Of a stretch of DNA of 64,000 bases, positions 36,272 to 47,444 are shown in pieces. Position numbers and translations under genes: made by a program. Below the pieces are notes generated by a model. It saw nothing but the letters and a program-made list of their open reading frames with translations, did not search any database and was not told where the DNA came from. The first letter of the stretch is position 1, and the number at the start of each line of letters is the position of its first letter. Location: assembly GCA_938743325.2 (NCBI GenBank), contig OW568891.1, positions 124,001 through 188,000 of the forward strand. The letters are read 5' to 3'. The stretch comes from Pycnococcus provasolii. Taxonomy: Eukaryota > Chlorophyta > Pseudoscourfieldiophyceae > Pseudoscourfieldiales > Pycnococcaceae.

Positions 36272-38338
36272 TTAGAGGTGTTGCCGTACTCTATCGACGC
36301 TTTCTGCCATCTGCGAGCTGCGCTTCTGCGCGTCGCCAACCTCAAGTTGTAGGCGGGCAAACCCGAACCCAAGTTGCCGTATCGTCTCGATGCCGTCGGT
36401 GAGCCGCTCGTCCATAGACTCCGTCGGACCAATCCTTGAGACTGGGCGTTGCCTGCGCTCCGATGCTGGACGAACTTGGGGAGAAATCCATCCACCAGTA
36501 CCGTGGGGAGCACCGTGGGGAGCTTTGCGCCTTACCTCAATTTTGCGCTCCTGCTGAGAAGTAGAATCCCCCGCAGCTTTTGGCTGATCCGTCACGGTGA
36601 CGGTCAGTGTCCCAGAATTCGTGCGCGCATCCTTGACAATGTTTGCGTCGTCACCCTCATGTCCAGCCTCATCCTCGAGTCCCGACGAGGTTGTCGATTC
36701 AGGAAGATCGTTGCCCTCTTGTCCCTCCTCTGCCACTTTCATTTCAGGTTCGGGTGGCGACTCGCTGTCATCTTCTACGACAACAGAGAGATGGCTAGTA
36801 TCCGCCGCCTTTTTCTTTGCCGCCTTTTTCGTAGCCTTGCGAGCTGCTTCAACGGCATCCTTCGCTGCATCCGCCGACTCCTTCGCCTCCTTTGCCGCGG
36901 CAGCCGCCTCGGCACAGCTCGCAGCTGCCTCTGCGGTCGACACTGCCACCTCAGAGCGCGCGTCTTGCGTCATCGCATCGCAGTAGTCGGTTAGCTCGAG
37001 CCATCGAGCATTCGAAGCCTCGACAAATCGCTTGTAGTCGTTCGACATGAGGACCGCCTCGCGACGCAGCTTATCAACCTCGAGCTCTTGGTTCGAGGCA
37101 AGCTCGCTTGTCGTTCCCAGCGCCTCCTCAAGTCTTGCTAAGGTGTTCTCCGTTCGTGCCGCTCGCTCGGACAGCTCCGCCGATGCATGCGACACCGCGG
37201 ACGTGACTCTAGCCTCGGCCATGGATGCGTCTGCTGACGCCTGCTCACGTGCAGCGTGCACGGCGCGATCAGCCTCAGTTCGATCTGCCGCGGCGCGCCG
37301 GGCAGCGTCCGCCAGTCCTGCGCGCACGTCCTCGCGCAGGCGTTCAATCGCGGTGGCAAGCTCGCGACGCCCGGCATCAGAGTCAGCCGCAAGCTGTTGT
37401 AACCGCCCAAAGACGTCGTCACGCAGCGCGGACAGGTTCGCCGCCGCTTCCGCCTTGTGCGTTGCGACGGTATTCATGACCTCCTCGCGAAGCGCGGCGA
37501 CGGCGTGCAGAGCCTCCCCGCGCACCGACTCGACCTTCTGCGCAATCGGCGGCAGGCGTGCAAGTATGTCGTCCCGGCTCGCGGCTAGCGCCGCGTTGAT
37601 CTCGGCACGCAGGCTGACGTTCGCCGCCCGTGCTTCCTCACGTGCCGCATTGACTCCGCTCGACACTTCATTTCGCGTGCTGTGGCTCGCTCGCTCGAGC
37701 GCACTTAGGTGCTCCGACACGCGCGCCGCTAGTCTCTTTTCGAAGTTTCCGTACTGCACCTCGTGCTTTCCCGCCCACGCGGTGAATCTTGCATCCAGCG
37801 TTGCAATGTCGAGCGCGCCACCGAGACCTCTCCCGACGGCGTTGGCGGCGACTCCCGCGCTAGCACTCTGTCCAGGAACAGCCGCCTCCGCTTCCTCGAG
37901 AAGCGTTCCGAACACCTTTTCTCTCTTCTCGAGTGCCTCGAGCCTCGGTATGACGCGCTCCATGGTGCTTTGGACACCAGACGTGCACTGCTCGGAGTAC
38001 TGCTGTCCTGAGCTGACGAGCTTGGCGAGGTTGACCACCTTATCCTCGAGCGCCGTTTGGTTTGTTGTCAGCGACGTGATTTTGGAGTCGAATCCCTCGT
38101 AGCCGAGGCACGCCGTGGTGACGCGCTCCACCTGCGTCTCTAGGTAGGTCATGTACGCGCTTCGGTCCGTGAGGAGTCGGTCTGCAGCCACTGGCGGTTC
38201 CGGCGGCATCACGGACAGTCCCGCTGGCGGGGGTCTGTGCTGCAGACCTCCTTGCGAGACTCCGCTCGGCCTCACGCTGAGCGGCCGTCGAGCACTCGCC
38301 TCCGCCTGCACGGCGTAACTGTTCCGGTCCGCGAGCAT
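36272..38338 (-). CDS. Long coiled-coil protein
   Basis: 688 residues from MLADRNSYAV, the first true ATG in the frame. The N-terminal 50 residues are Pro/Arg-rich. From about residue 55 (DRSAYMTYLETQVERVTTAC) almost the whole protein is predicted helical with heptad patterns, Ala/Arg/Glu-rich blocks such as LSALERASHSTRNEVSSGVN and VHAAREQASADASMAEARV, and an Ala/Lys run (KATKKAAKKKAAD). A Pro/acidic linker near 545-640 precedes a conserved-looking end (ERLTDGIETIRQLGFGFARL). I recognise no named family; a cytoskeletal or ciliary structural role is possible given nearby CFAP53. It is followed on the same strand by the repeat protein, 73 bases away. Confidence 0.7.
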   Translation of the reverse strand: MLADRNSYAVQAEASARRPLSVRPSGVSQGGLQHRPPPAGLSVMPPEPPVAADRLLTDRSAYMTYLETQVERVTTACLGYEGFDSKITSLTTNQTALEDKVVNLAKLVSSGQQYSEQCTSGVQSTMERVIPRLEALEKREKVFGTLLEEAEAAVPGQSASAGVAANAVGRGLGGALDIATLDARFTAWAGKHEVQYGNFEKRLAARVSEHLSALERASHSTRNEVSSGVNAAREEARAANVSLRAEINAALAASRDDILARLPPIAQKVESVRGEALHAVAALREEVMNTVATHKAEAAANLSALRDDVFGRLQQLAADSDAGRRELATAIERLREDVRAGLADAARRAAADRTEADRAVHAAREQASADASMAEARVTSAVSHASAELSERAARTENTLARLEEALGTTSELASNQELEVDKLRREAVLMSNDYKRFVEASNARWLELTDYCDAMTQDARSEVAVSTAEAAASCAEAAAAAKEAKESADAAKDAVEAARKATKKAAKKKAADTSHLSVVVEDDSESPPEPEMKVAEEGQEGNDLPESTTSSGLEDEAGHEGDDANIVKDARTNSGTLTVTVTDQPKAAGDSTSQQERKIEVRRKAPHGAPHGTGGWISPQVRPASERRQRPVSRIGPTESMDERLTDGIETIRQLGFGFARLQLEVGDAQKRSSQMAESVDRVRQHL

Positions 38339-40413
38339 ATATGTGTGACCGTTGAACAATCTTCAGTAGTCCACAAGTATATAAGGTTGACCACAAACCA
38401 CTATGCACGAGACACAGCAGAGAGAAACACACAAAGCAGAGCACAGAGCACAAAGAAACACACCTTAAGATTAAGTGACGTGGTCAAGAGACACACACAC
38501 ACACACAAGCTAAGCTGCTGGCACACACACGTACACACACGCGCGCGCGCGCTGCTGACCCGTCAAAGATCCCAAAGACGTCGTGTGGCGCAGACGACGA
38601 TAAGAATGGCCTTTGACCTTAAGGGCTGGTGACTGGTCCCTTGGAAGTCACACCAAGTCACCAACGAACCAACGGCTAGTTCCCGGGAACCAAGCGGCGG
38701 TTAGGGTTAGGGTTAGGGTTAGGGTTAGGGCTCGGGTTCGGGTTAGGGCTCGTTCGGGTTTTAGGGATCCTCTTACTCATACCTTTCGGAGTTCGAGAGC
38801 CTCAGCGACCTGCCTCAGCGGGATCCCACCCCACGGCCCACGACTCCACGAGGGGCTGAAGCCTCAAAGAGCCGTCGTTTGTAACTCGCAAGAGCCTTGC
38901 TGCGTGCTGGTGGTATTCTAACCTTAAGTTAGGATACCAGGCCGCGCGCCCCCTCTGCGGTCGAGGACGTGATGTCGCGCCGGCTCTCTCTGATTTCTTA
39001 TTTATGTGTTTTTTTTTTAATTTTTTGGTTTCGTTAACGGCGGTAGGCTTGTGGTGGGAGGGCTCCTTTTGTGTTGGGAGACACACACAACATGTTCAGC
39101 CTATGTACCTACTCGAAAGTTCGACAGCTCAAGCACAGCGGCGAGCCCACAACAGGCCGAGAGTCAGAGCCGGGAAGGGCCGGGAAAGACAAGACAACTG
39201 GTACAGGCCGACCAGACAGGAGCCGAGGCTCGAAGCGGACGAAGGGCTGGCAGAATCCTCGACGGAATGGAATCCTCGCGAGACCTTGAAGGGATCCTGC
39301 GAACCATGCAAGGCGCGAGAGCAGTTCCTTTGATGAGCAGGTACAGTAGGTCCTTGAGCAGAAAGCAGAACGAGGTCTCGAACCAGGCAGCCAGGCACGA
39401 GGCCCAGGTACTCGGAGGCGCGGCAAAGCTCTTGAAACACTCGTCAACCTCTACGATAGAAAGGGAGACACACACAGACAACAGAGCACTCGTTTTCCTT
39501 GAAGAGCAGCTCGTTTTCAGAGCTCGTTGAAGAAGAGCTTGAGCAAGAGCTCCAAGGTTGAAGAGCTTGAAGGAGTTTCGCTGCGTCTCGTCTGTCTGTG
39601 TTCCCAAGTTGTTCGAGCTTCGGCTGTTCCAAAAGACGTCCTCGTCCTCGTCCTGAAGAAGAAGAAGAAGAGCAGCTCCAACACTCCCTCCACCTCTGAG
39701 GCCTCTGAGGTGCTTTGTGCAGTTTGCGTTTGTCTTCGCTCGCGTCGTCTTGAACTCTTGCTCGAAAGAACTTCAACCTCGTCTGTTGTCTTAAGGGAAC
39801 TAGTTGTGTGTCAGCCGCTCAGTGCTTGTGTTGTGTTGCTTGTACACGCTACTTGTGTACTGCTTGTACTGCTTGTACTGCTTGTAGCCTTGTGCTTACT
39901 TTATAAGGCTCGGCTCGTGTATAAGGCTCGTGTATAAGGCTTGGTTGTCAGCTGTGTGTCTCACAGTGACAGTGACAGTGACAGTGACTTTCACAGGAAC
40001 AGGGTCTTGTCTTCACGTCGTCTTCAAGAAGGACAAGAGTGCTCAAACATTTCGGAAGGGAGGTGTTGGTTCGAAGTTCGAACGAACGTTAGCTAACGAA
40101 CGGCTTACAAGTCTCGCTTGTAGTCGCGTCAACGGAACGGAAGCATCAACAAGCTGGTAACAGGCTCGTGTGTCTCTCGTGTGAATCTCGGCTCGCTCCA
40201 TCGTTCGCCATCTCATCGTTCCGAACAAGTCTGTCAGGCTACATACATCTCAGCAAGGAACACACCTGTTCATCTTCAGCTTCATCAAGAGCTTTGTTTT
40301 CAGAACGACTTGTCTTGTCTTTCAAGGCACCGCATAGAAAAAAGTACCATAGAGGAACCTACTCCCATCTTCCTCCTAATCTAAGGACATAAAATACAAT
40401 ATATCATAGCAGC
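38339..40413. other. 2-kb repeat-rich spacer, no gene seen
   Basis: It holds an (AC)n run (38491-38508), CG dinucleotide runs near 38540, a telomere-like tract, and a stretch (39110-40400) dominated by reiterated words: GAGCTTGAAGAG/CTCGTTGAAG (39430-39580), CTTGTACTGCTTGTACTGC (39860-39890), ATAAGGCTCGTGT (39900-39935) and CAGTGACAGTGACAGTGAC (39964-39985). ORFs occur on both strands, but their products are runs of the same few residues and none is recognisable. The last few hundred bases are the CFAP53-like promoter. Confidence 0.5.
38699..38760. repeat. Telomere-like repeat, TTAGGG
   Basis: Five exact TTAGGG hexamers (38701-38730) followed by degenerate copies (CTCGGG, TTCGGG, TTAGGG). 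G-rich on the plus strand. Confidence 0.9.
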
Positions 40414-42053
40414 ATGGCGTCAAAGGTGCGTTTCGCTTTCTTCGTGTTCACCGAAGTAGGAGGAGGAAGTGAAGTGAAGTGGTGAAAGCCGCCGGACGAA
40501 CACATCTTCTCAAATCTTCTTCTCAACTCAACACTCACGCCGTCTCGCATCTCGCACACACACGCATCCCGCGATTCTTAACTTGACTCTTCTTACTTCA
40601 GGCAAAAAATAGCGGCTTGCAGCGCATCTTGAAAAACCGCGAATACACGCAACAGCTCTCCCTGAACCAGCAGGATGCGCGCAAACAGCAGGAGCTTACG
40701 GAACTCGCGCTCTGGGAGCAAAAGTCTGGCGAAAAGATCGCCAAGAACGTTGCAGCGTTGCGGTACCGCGAACTGCAGGCGAAGGCTGAGGCGGCGCTCG
40801 ACGCGCGGCGTCAGCGCCTGTCAGACAAGCTGTGGGCAGAAGATCAGGCGATCCAGGCGGAGCTTGCGCAGAGCGCGAAGCCCGACCCGGCTAAGCAGCG
40901 CGCGGCACTCATGGAGCGTGCCAAGGCGCTCAAGGCGGAGCGTGAACGGGAACGCGTCGCCTACGTCAACGAGCAAAACTACATCCAGTGGAGGATGTCG
41001 TGCGACCCGCTGCGCGCGCGCGACAGCCAGATGAACACCATGGAAGTGGCGGAGGCGCGCAAGACACAGGTGGATGAGAAGTACGAGCGGCTGCGCGCCG
41101 AGGTTGCGCAGACGCTGGAGTTCGACGCGATGTACGAGCAGGATCGGATGAAGAAGGAGCAGAGGTTCCAGCAAGATCAGCGCAACCGCAAGCTGCTCGA
41201 AGAGCAGGGCATCCGCGCGCTGAACGACCAGATGTCCGCGGTGATTGAGCGCCGCGGCATCGCGGCGCAGGAGCACGCGGAGGATGTGCGGGAGATGAAG
41301 GCGAAGTGGGCAAACGACGACCGACTCGCAGCCGAGGCTGAGGAGGAGCGCAAACGGCACGCCAGGAAGCACCGCGACGAAGTGGCTGAGTTCAACCTCA
41401 TCAAGATGACCGAGGTTGAGCGGATCGAGGCGGAGGAGCGGGCGCTCGACAAGGCGATCGTCGACGCGGCTGTAAAGCGGGCGATGGAGGAGGAGGAGCG
41501 CGAGGCGCAGCTGAAGGACAAGCGGCGCGAGCAGGCGCGCATGTACAGGCAGCACCTCGAGGTTGCGATGCGCATCGAGGCGGAGTCCGAGAACGCGTTT
41601 GAGGAGGCGGTGCAGGCGGAGGCTGATCGCAAGGCTGCTCAGATGCAGGCGCAGAAGGACCGCGAGGAGCAGATGCGCCGGGACCTTATGGCGGAGGTGG
41701 ATCGCGTGCGTCAGGCACAGATCGCCGAGAAGCAGAAGCTTGCGATGATGGGAGCGGATGATCGGGTGCGCGAGAGGGAGCTCGCGAATGAGGAGACGGA
41801 TGCGATGGATGCCGTGGAGGCGGAGTTTGCGGCGCGGCGGCGGGCGGCTGCGAAGCAGCACCAAATGGAGGTGGTGGCGCAGATCCGTGCCAAGGAGGAT
41901 CGGAAGGAGATGGAGGCGCTGCAGCGCCAGCGCGAGATCGAGGGTGCGCACCGTGCCGAGGCTGCGTACATGGGACTGGTGGATCGCGACATCGCCAACC
42001 CTGAGCGGCCGAAGATTAACTACGGGCGCAAGAGCACTCAGTGGTTTACCTAG
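40414..42053 (+). CDS. CFAP53: CFAP53-like ciliary coiled-coil protein, two exons
   Basis: Exon 1 is only 12 bases (40414-40425, ATG GCG TCA AAG). An intron of 176 bases follows (40426 GTGCGT to 40601, ending TTACTTCAG), then exon 2 from 40602 gives MASKAKNSGLQRILK and a 487-residue product. The second exon alone has no ATG at its 5' end, which supports the splice. The protein is nearly all charged helix. Two blocks align by eye with vertebrate CFAP53/CCDC11: EQDRMKKEQRFQQDQRNRKL then LEEQGIRALNDQM, and YRQHLEVAMRIEAESENAFE through RRDLMAEVDRVRQAQIAEK. CFAP53 is a microtubule inner protein of ciliary doublets in animals and algae. Length is near the family's. The C terminus ends KINYGRKSTQWFT. 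Confidence 0.75.
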
Positions 42054-42418
42054 AGGCCAAAAAAAAACACAAAAGCTGACAGTGTTTTTTTAACAGGCAG
42101 CCGAAGACGAAACGGATTGACTCCAATGATGGGATGAAAAAAACTACCTGCAGTAAAAAAGCAATGTTGTTATTACATACTGTATGACCAACCAACCACA
42201 CCCGTGACGAAAAAAAAAGAAAAAAAAAAAGAGGCCTACAGTATGAAACACATAGGGTAGTCTAAGTTCATAAATAAAACTCTAAGTACGGTATCTGTCA
42301 ATTTATTTACGTTACTGAATCATAAGCTGGTATTTATTAATACAACGCATATGTATATAGGGAGGAGCGAAAGAAATCAAGCAGAAATCTCATCAAAAAT
42401 GTCTCCATCAATCAGATT
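42054..42418. other. Intergenic region between convergent genes
   Basis: AT-rich spacer with poly-A tracts (42060-42070, 42210-42233) holding the 3' ends of the CFAP53-like and oxysterol-binding protein genes. No gene seen. Confidence 0.6.
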
Positions 42419-43831
42419 CTAGTTCGGTGCAGGTGCGAACTCCCACGGCGCGAACGCCGGAGGCTGGCCCTCACCCTGCGGCGCACCGGCCACCTTGCCA
42501 GGCACAGTCTCGTGGGGAGCTTCAGGTTTGGAAGTGAGCTCGAACATGGGGATGTCGTCCATGGGCGGCTCGTCAGGCTGAAGGTTCGCCTCCGCGTCAC
42601 TCACCTCGGCGAAGTGTCTCGGCTGAAATGCCAACCCCTTCTCCTTGCGCGTCGCAGCTTCAGCTCGCTGCTGTGTCTCAAGCACCGCCTTCGCCGCGGA
42701 TGCCGTGTTGTCGTCGCCCAAGTCCAGGTTCCAGCGGTCTGGGCGGATGCGGCTGTCCGTTGCGAGCAGCGGCGGCTGGTTCGGACCCTCCTCGGGAAGC
42801 TGGTTGAGGAAGCGGCAGAAGCGCGTGAAGTTGTACTTGCCCTTGATTTCGGGCGACGGCATGGGCGAGACGCGGTAGATGGGCTGCGGATTTCCCGTCT
42901 TGGCGCCCGTCTTGGCGTCGCACGCGTACACGTCCAGCCCGAAGTTCCACTTGCCCTCGATGGCGAGCTTGCACTCGCCCGCCTCGTCCTTGACGACGCC
43001 CTTCACCTGGTAGCGGTCGGCGCCGAACCAGCCGCACTCGCTGAGGTTCAGGATGCACCTCCTGGCGGCGCCGCCCTTCCCGTCCGCGCTCCTCACCTCG
43101 AGCGTGCCGTACGTGTCGACCCAAGTGCTTCCCATGATGATGTTGTGCGCCTTGGACGTCGGCGGGAGCAGGTAGTACGTCTCTCCGTGCTCGGGGAAGG
43201 TGACGCGCGTCCGGCCGATGGGGTACACCTCGACGGAGTTTCCGAGGAACTTCGTCTTCGGCTTGGAGACGAGCAGGTACGTCCACCCTTCTCCCTTGGC
43301 GGCTGTTGCTGAGATGGGCGGGTGGTGGCTCACCTGCTCTGCGAGAAGGTGGAACTTCCCGTCCTTTTCGCTGAGCTGGAACGTCTCGCCCAAGATGGGG
43401 TTAAACGGCTTGAACGTCCTCTCGATACCGGCGTACGCGCTCACGCCGAACGCCGCGACGAGCGCCACCCTCATGTTCGGGTCGTCGTGCTTTGCTGCGA
43501 CGTCAAGTATGCTCGCGTACTCGAACGTCTCTGCGACTTTTTGCAGCGACGATGTCGGTTCCATGAGCCAGATGGGAAGCGAAATGAGCGAGAGGACGTC
43601 CCGTCCGACGTAGGATGACACTTCCGCCCAGAGCGCTTTCTTCTCTTCCGGCGGTTCTTCCGCGGAAGCGTCCGCCGCTCCCGCTGGCTCGGCGGCGGCA
43701 GTGGGATCGCGCACCGCCATATCTGCTGCGCCGCTGCTTGATTTTCCGTCTCCGTCTTGTGAAGCTTTTGTGTCGCCACCTGTGTCGCCGTTGAACCAGC
43801 TCGACACGTCCTTGAAGAAGGAGGAGGACAT
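42419..43831 (-). CDS. Oxysterol-binding protein-related protein
   Basis: 470 residues consisting of a short acidic N-terminal region and one OSBP-related ligand domain (about 70-400). The domain starts LWAEVSSYVGRDVLSLISLP with WLMEPTSSLQKVAETFEY. It contains ERTFKPFNPILGETF and the family fingerprint EQVSHHPPISA (about 165-175). SWV-like strands follow (NIIMGSTWVDTYGTLEV, ECGWFGADRYQVKGVV), and near the end comes LATDSRIRPDRWNLDLGD. There is no PH domain, ankyrin repeat or obvious FFAT motif, so it is a short ORP like plant ORP3-type proteins. These bind sterol or PI4P and move lipid between membranes, often at ER contacts. Confidence 0.93.
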   Translation of the reverse strand: MSSSFFKDVSSWFNGDTGGDTKASQDGDGKSSSGAADMAVRDPTAAAEPAGAADASAEEPPEEKKALWAEVSSYVGRDVLSLISLPIWLMEPTSSLQKVAETFEYASILDVAAKHDDPNMRVALVAAFGVSAYAGIERTFKPFNPILGETFQLSEKDGKFHLLAEQVSHHPPISATAAKGEGWTYLLVSKPKTKFLGNSVEVYPIGRTRVTFPEHGETYYLLPPTSKAHNIIMGSTWVDTYGTLEVRSADGKGGAARRCILNLSECGWFGADRYQVKGVVKDEAGECKLAIEGKWNFGLDVYACDAKTGAKTGNPQPIYRVSPMPSPEIKGKYNFTRFCRFLNQLPEEGPNQPPLLATDSRIRPDRWNLDLGDDNTASAAKAVLETQQRAEAATRKEKGLAFQPRHFAEVSDAEANLQPDEPPMDDIPMFELTSKPEAPHETVPGKVAGAPQGEGQPPAFAPWEFAPAPN

Positions 43832-46360
43832 ATCGAGAGATGTATGTGTATGTATATCTATCTATCTGCGTATATCTGCAAGAGCCTATAAGCTTACTGT
43901 ATTTATTCGGTAAGGTGGACACTTTATATATTTATTTTATTATGGAAAAATAATACCAGAATAACCACCTTGCGGCACCGGCCGCTCCGTACAAAGATAT
44001 GCCAGGCCAACAAGACCAAAGAGGCCGCCAAGGAGGCCGCCAAAGAGCACAAAGCGGAGAGCACGCCAAAGCAGAGCCAGAGCGCAAAGCAGAGCCAGGC
44101 AAAGCGCCACGGAGCCGATGCAACTGAAACTGAAACTCAACGAAAACGTCGATCGGGCGCAGAATCAAATCAGTCGAGTGCCCAAAACGAAATGAAATAG
44201 AATGAAATGAAAATGAAGATGAAATGAATCGATGCGCTCGCCGATCGGTTTCGGTTTCGGTTTCGGATGCGGATGCGGATGCGGATCGGGCCGGCAGGTG
44301 CTTGTTGCTTGGGGGCTGGAGGCGTGGGCCGCCGCGGGCTGGGCTGGCTGCGGCTGCGGCTGGGCACTGGGAACAGCGGCGAAGAAACACTCGCGCTTCC
44401 GGAGATGAAAAAAAAAATAAAAAAAATGAAAAAATGAAAAAATAAAAAAAAGGGTTTCCCGTCGCCGCCAAGATCAGATGTACACTGTACATGGGCGACT
44501 TGCGATTTCGTTTTTGCCATGATATGTAGCACTAGTTTCCCGTTTGGCCGCATGGTCAGGTTACTCAGGTGGTCACCGCCTGTAAGCTCAGTCCACTCAG
44601 TGCTAGTTTCCCGTATGGCCGCATCACATGGTCAAGAATTACTTCATAAGAGACTTCATAAGGGAAGGGTCAAGAAGAAGGGTGGGTCCCAATCAGCGTT
44701 TTGTCTTCTTCGGGCCATTCGGGGGGGGGATCCCGGGTTCCACCTTCCTGTCGCCAGCTGCCGAAAAAGGAACGTACTGTAAGTACTACGATAGTGTAAA
44801 GGACTGTATGCGAGAAAACTCAACACGGTAACACGGGCAATTTTGTCCAGGATTGCCCCGAATCAACGGTGGGCAACCGGGTACTTCAAAGTTCAAACGG
44901 TACAGTACCCGTATGGCCAAAAGGCCGCGGCCTCCTTCCTGTACCTTTACGGCTTTACCTAAGCTGAGCGTGGACCATTGCATCACCAGTGACACAGTCC
45001 ATCCATTTTTCTGGTACAGTAAAGTGGTATGCATGATAACTGTACCACCTGCCCGTGCTTTAACTGCTCAGCGGATAGTGGTTAGTCACTGCTGTGCTGA
45101 CCTGCTGTGCTGCATCGAAACAAAAAGGCGAACCCATGCAAAACGACAGGTCGAGCCAACGAGCAGAAGAACGAGGACGAGGACGAGTTTGATAAGGCTT
45201 GGAAGTTGGAGCGAGCCGACGGGAAAACGAAGAAAACACACGACGTTGGCCAAGGCCCAAGGAAAACACACAGCAAAACGGTGCGCACACCACGCCGGTT
45301 GATGAAAGAAGCCAAGAAGCCAAGAAGCGAGGCCAGCTGCGTAGTACTACTTACCGGGTAGCGTAGCGGCGAGACCAAGTGTCGGGAAGCCAAAGCCCAA
45401 AGGCCCAAAGCAAAGCAAAGCACAAACACACCGGTCGACGAGTCGTACGAGGTAAGTTACAGTACGACGTCTTCGAGGCAAGAAAGAATGAGCAATGAGC
45501 ACAGCACAGGGCCTTTTTTGTCGATGCCTGTTGTCGTCTCGTCTCGTCTCGTCTCGGCGTTCCACTCGCCCAATCACCAGTTCACCACCCCAGAAGTGGG
45601 CCAGTGCAGTGCAGTGCAGTGCAGTGTGAGGCCACTGACACTGCGAGCTTGAAACCGTGAGTGCTCGCAACTCCGCCTGTCCGAGGCCACTCCGCCTGTC
45701 CGACGAGTGCATCGCAAACAGTGCACCGCAAACTGTGCATTGCAAACAGTGCATCGCAAACAACTGGGCAGCGGTGCCTCGCCGTGGGCGTGCGGTCCTG
45801 TGCTGTGCAACAGTGCAGCGTTGCAGCGGTCCCCTCCAGTAGGGCTCGTGCGTGAGTGCGTTGCGTTGCGTTGCGTTGCGTTGCGTTGCGTTGCGTTGCG
45901 TGTGAGTGCCTCGTTGCTCGTGGGTTCTCCAAAGGAGCTCCCACCCACGTCTGTGTGTTGTTCTCCTCGAGCCCAGGAGCAAGCCCGCTGGTCTGTGTGT
46001 GAGTGTGTGTGTGCTGTGCCTCGCTCGGCCCATCTCAAGCACTTTACTCGCCGGCCTTCTTCTGTCCTTCTACTCTTAACGGGCATTTCCATTTCTCTCC
46101 GCGGCCGCTTCTTGTGCGTGCTTGTGCTTGTACTTGTGCTTGTACTTGTGCTTTTTTACTTTTCGTGTGTGTTTTTTCTTTGATAGTCTATATATGTGCG
46201 CATAGAGTCTCGTTTCGTTCTCGTTTTTTCGTGTGACTGTGCTTGAGTTTGTGCTGAGTTTGTGCTCGAAGGCTCAGGGCAAGTGGAGGCCGCGGCTGTA
46301 CCGGTTTTTTTCCCGTTCGGCGCGTTCTTCCGCCAGATTCGTACACGCACAGAGCCGAAC
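43832..46360. other. 2.5-kb spacer rich in simple repeats
   Basis: No gene I can support. Contents include TTTCGG/GATGCG reiterations (44250-44287), AATGAAATG words (44190-44230), poly-A/T (44405-44450), the ACCGGGTA word twice (44876-44883, 45353-45360), GTCTC x5 (about 45535-45557), CAGTG x5 (45603-45627), and GCATCGCAAACAGT-like direct repeats (45708-45765). The (TTGCG)8 microsatellite is listed separately. ORFs over the region, including 43932-44492 on the minus strand, are low-complexity and lack any recognisable domain. Confidence 0.5.
45861..45900. repeat. (TTGCG)8 microsatellite
   Basis: Eight perfect copies of the pentamer TTGCG. Confidence 0.95.
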
Positions 46361-47444
46361 ATGGTCATGGCGAGTACCATGGGCGGGATCAACAGGAGAG
46401 TGAGGTCGTCCGCACAAATCGACGACGCAGGATTGCCTCGGGCGTGGAGTGCGAGTGACGCGGACTTTGACGCCGAAGTGCCGAGCAGCTCGACGTCCAC
46501 GTCAACGGCGTACCACGCAAGAGCTTCTAGCTCAGAGGGACTCGAGTCGGCAAGACACGGAAGTGCGCCGGACGAACACCAAGGCGTCAACACGCCCGCT
46601 CGAAGGCACCCAGGTGAAACGCTGTTGCAGTTCTGCGTCGATGCCGCGGCTGGTGCCGCGGCTGACGGGGCTGGCGACGCAGACGCCGGTAAACGTGGCG
46701 AACTTGCACTGCGAGTGGCAGATGACGACGTACGTTTTTTTCTTTTTCTTTTATTTATTTTTGTCTGATCCTTCTTGGCTTTTGTCTTTTCTTGTTTTTT
46801 ATTTTTCGATAACCTGACGCTAACGCGAAACGACCACACGGCACAACTTTTCAAACACAAATATACGAAATACACTGCAGAGGCTTTCAAGTGCACGAGA
46901 CCTGCAGCCAGATATGCCTCTCATCTACGTGTCCATCACGAGTTCCGTCCTCCTTCTTTACTTTGTGGCATTCGTCGACACACCGAGCATGATGCGGCTG
47001 TTCACACCGATGGACGTCAGCTCGAGCCCCGGTCTCGAGCAGCTTCACACCGGCTTCAGCGCTGGCGCGAGTATCCTGCTAGGTTTCTTCGTCTGGCTGC
47101 TTCACGCGCTCCTGTACGACATCGTGGGCATGATGGTTGGACTGCCACCTGCAGCCATAACGTTCGGCTGCTCGTTTGCGTACCGCGTGGTTGCGCGGAA
47201 CAACGGCTACCTGGTGTTTGCGATGCTCGCGGTGGTTTGCGGCCTCGAGGCTGGTCGGCGCGTCATGGCGTGGGACACGAGGCGTCGTCGTCGGCGGTCG
47301 GGCGGTTACCGCGCTGACACGACGACAAAGTCTTCGCTCTCCAAAGGCTTCTCCAAAGGCTTCGGCAGCTTACGGCGCGCAAGTTCGAGCACAGTCGTCC
47401 ACAGCGACGGCGGCGGCCGCCACAGTGATCGCATCGCCATATAA
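46361..47444 (+). CDS. Unrecognised multi-pass membrane protein, two exons
   Basis: Exon 1 runs from the ATG at 46361 (MVMASTMGGINRR) to 46729. A GTACGT donor at 46730 opens a T-rich intron. Acceptors ending at 46907 (CCTGCAG) or 46880 (CACTGCAG) both keep the frame, joining VADDD to PDMPLIYVSI or adding nine residues. Product about 301 or 310 residues, stop at 47444. The first half is Ser/Ala-rich and soluble (SSSTSTSTAYHARASSSEG). The second half has three or four membrane segments: IYVSITSSVLLLYFVAFV, GASILLGFFVWLLHALLY and GYLVFAMLAVVCGLEAG. A basic, Ser-rich C-terminal tail follows. I do not recognise the family. Confidence 0.6.

Noticed and set aside
37047-38102. 351-codon Ser/Ala-rich ORF opposite the coiled-coil gene
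   Set aside because: Shadow of the Ala/Glu/Arg-rich coding strand; no conserved motif and no initiation context.
39051-39530. 159-codon plus-strand ORF in the repeat-rich spacer
   Set aside because: Overlapped by equally long ORFs in other frames on both strands; content follows the local repeat words.
40070-40095. GGTTCGAAGTTCGAAC as a possible tRNA B box
   Set aside because: No matching acceptor stem, anticodon arm or A box around it; no tRNA found in the window.
40821-41951. 376-codon Leu/Arg/His-rich ORF opposite the CFAP53-like gene
   Set aside because: Shadow frame of a helix-rich coding sequence; composition is unlike any membrane or soluble protein.
43932-44492. 186-codon minus-strand ORF with Phe-rich start and Ser/Thr-rich middle
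   Set aside because: Made of poly-A/T and hexamer repeats read through; no folded segment.
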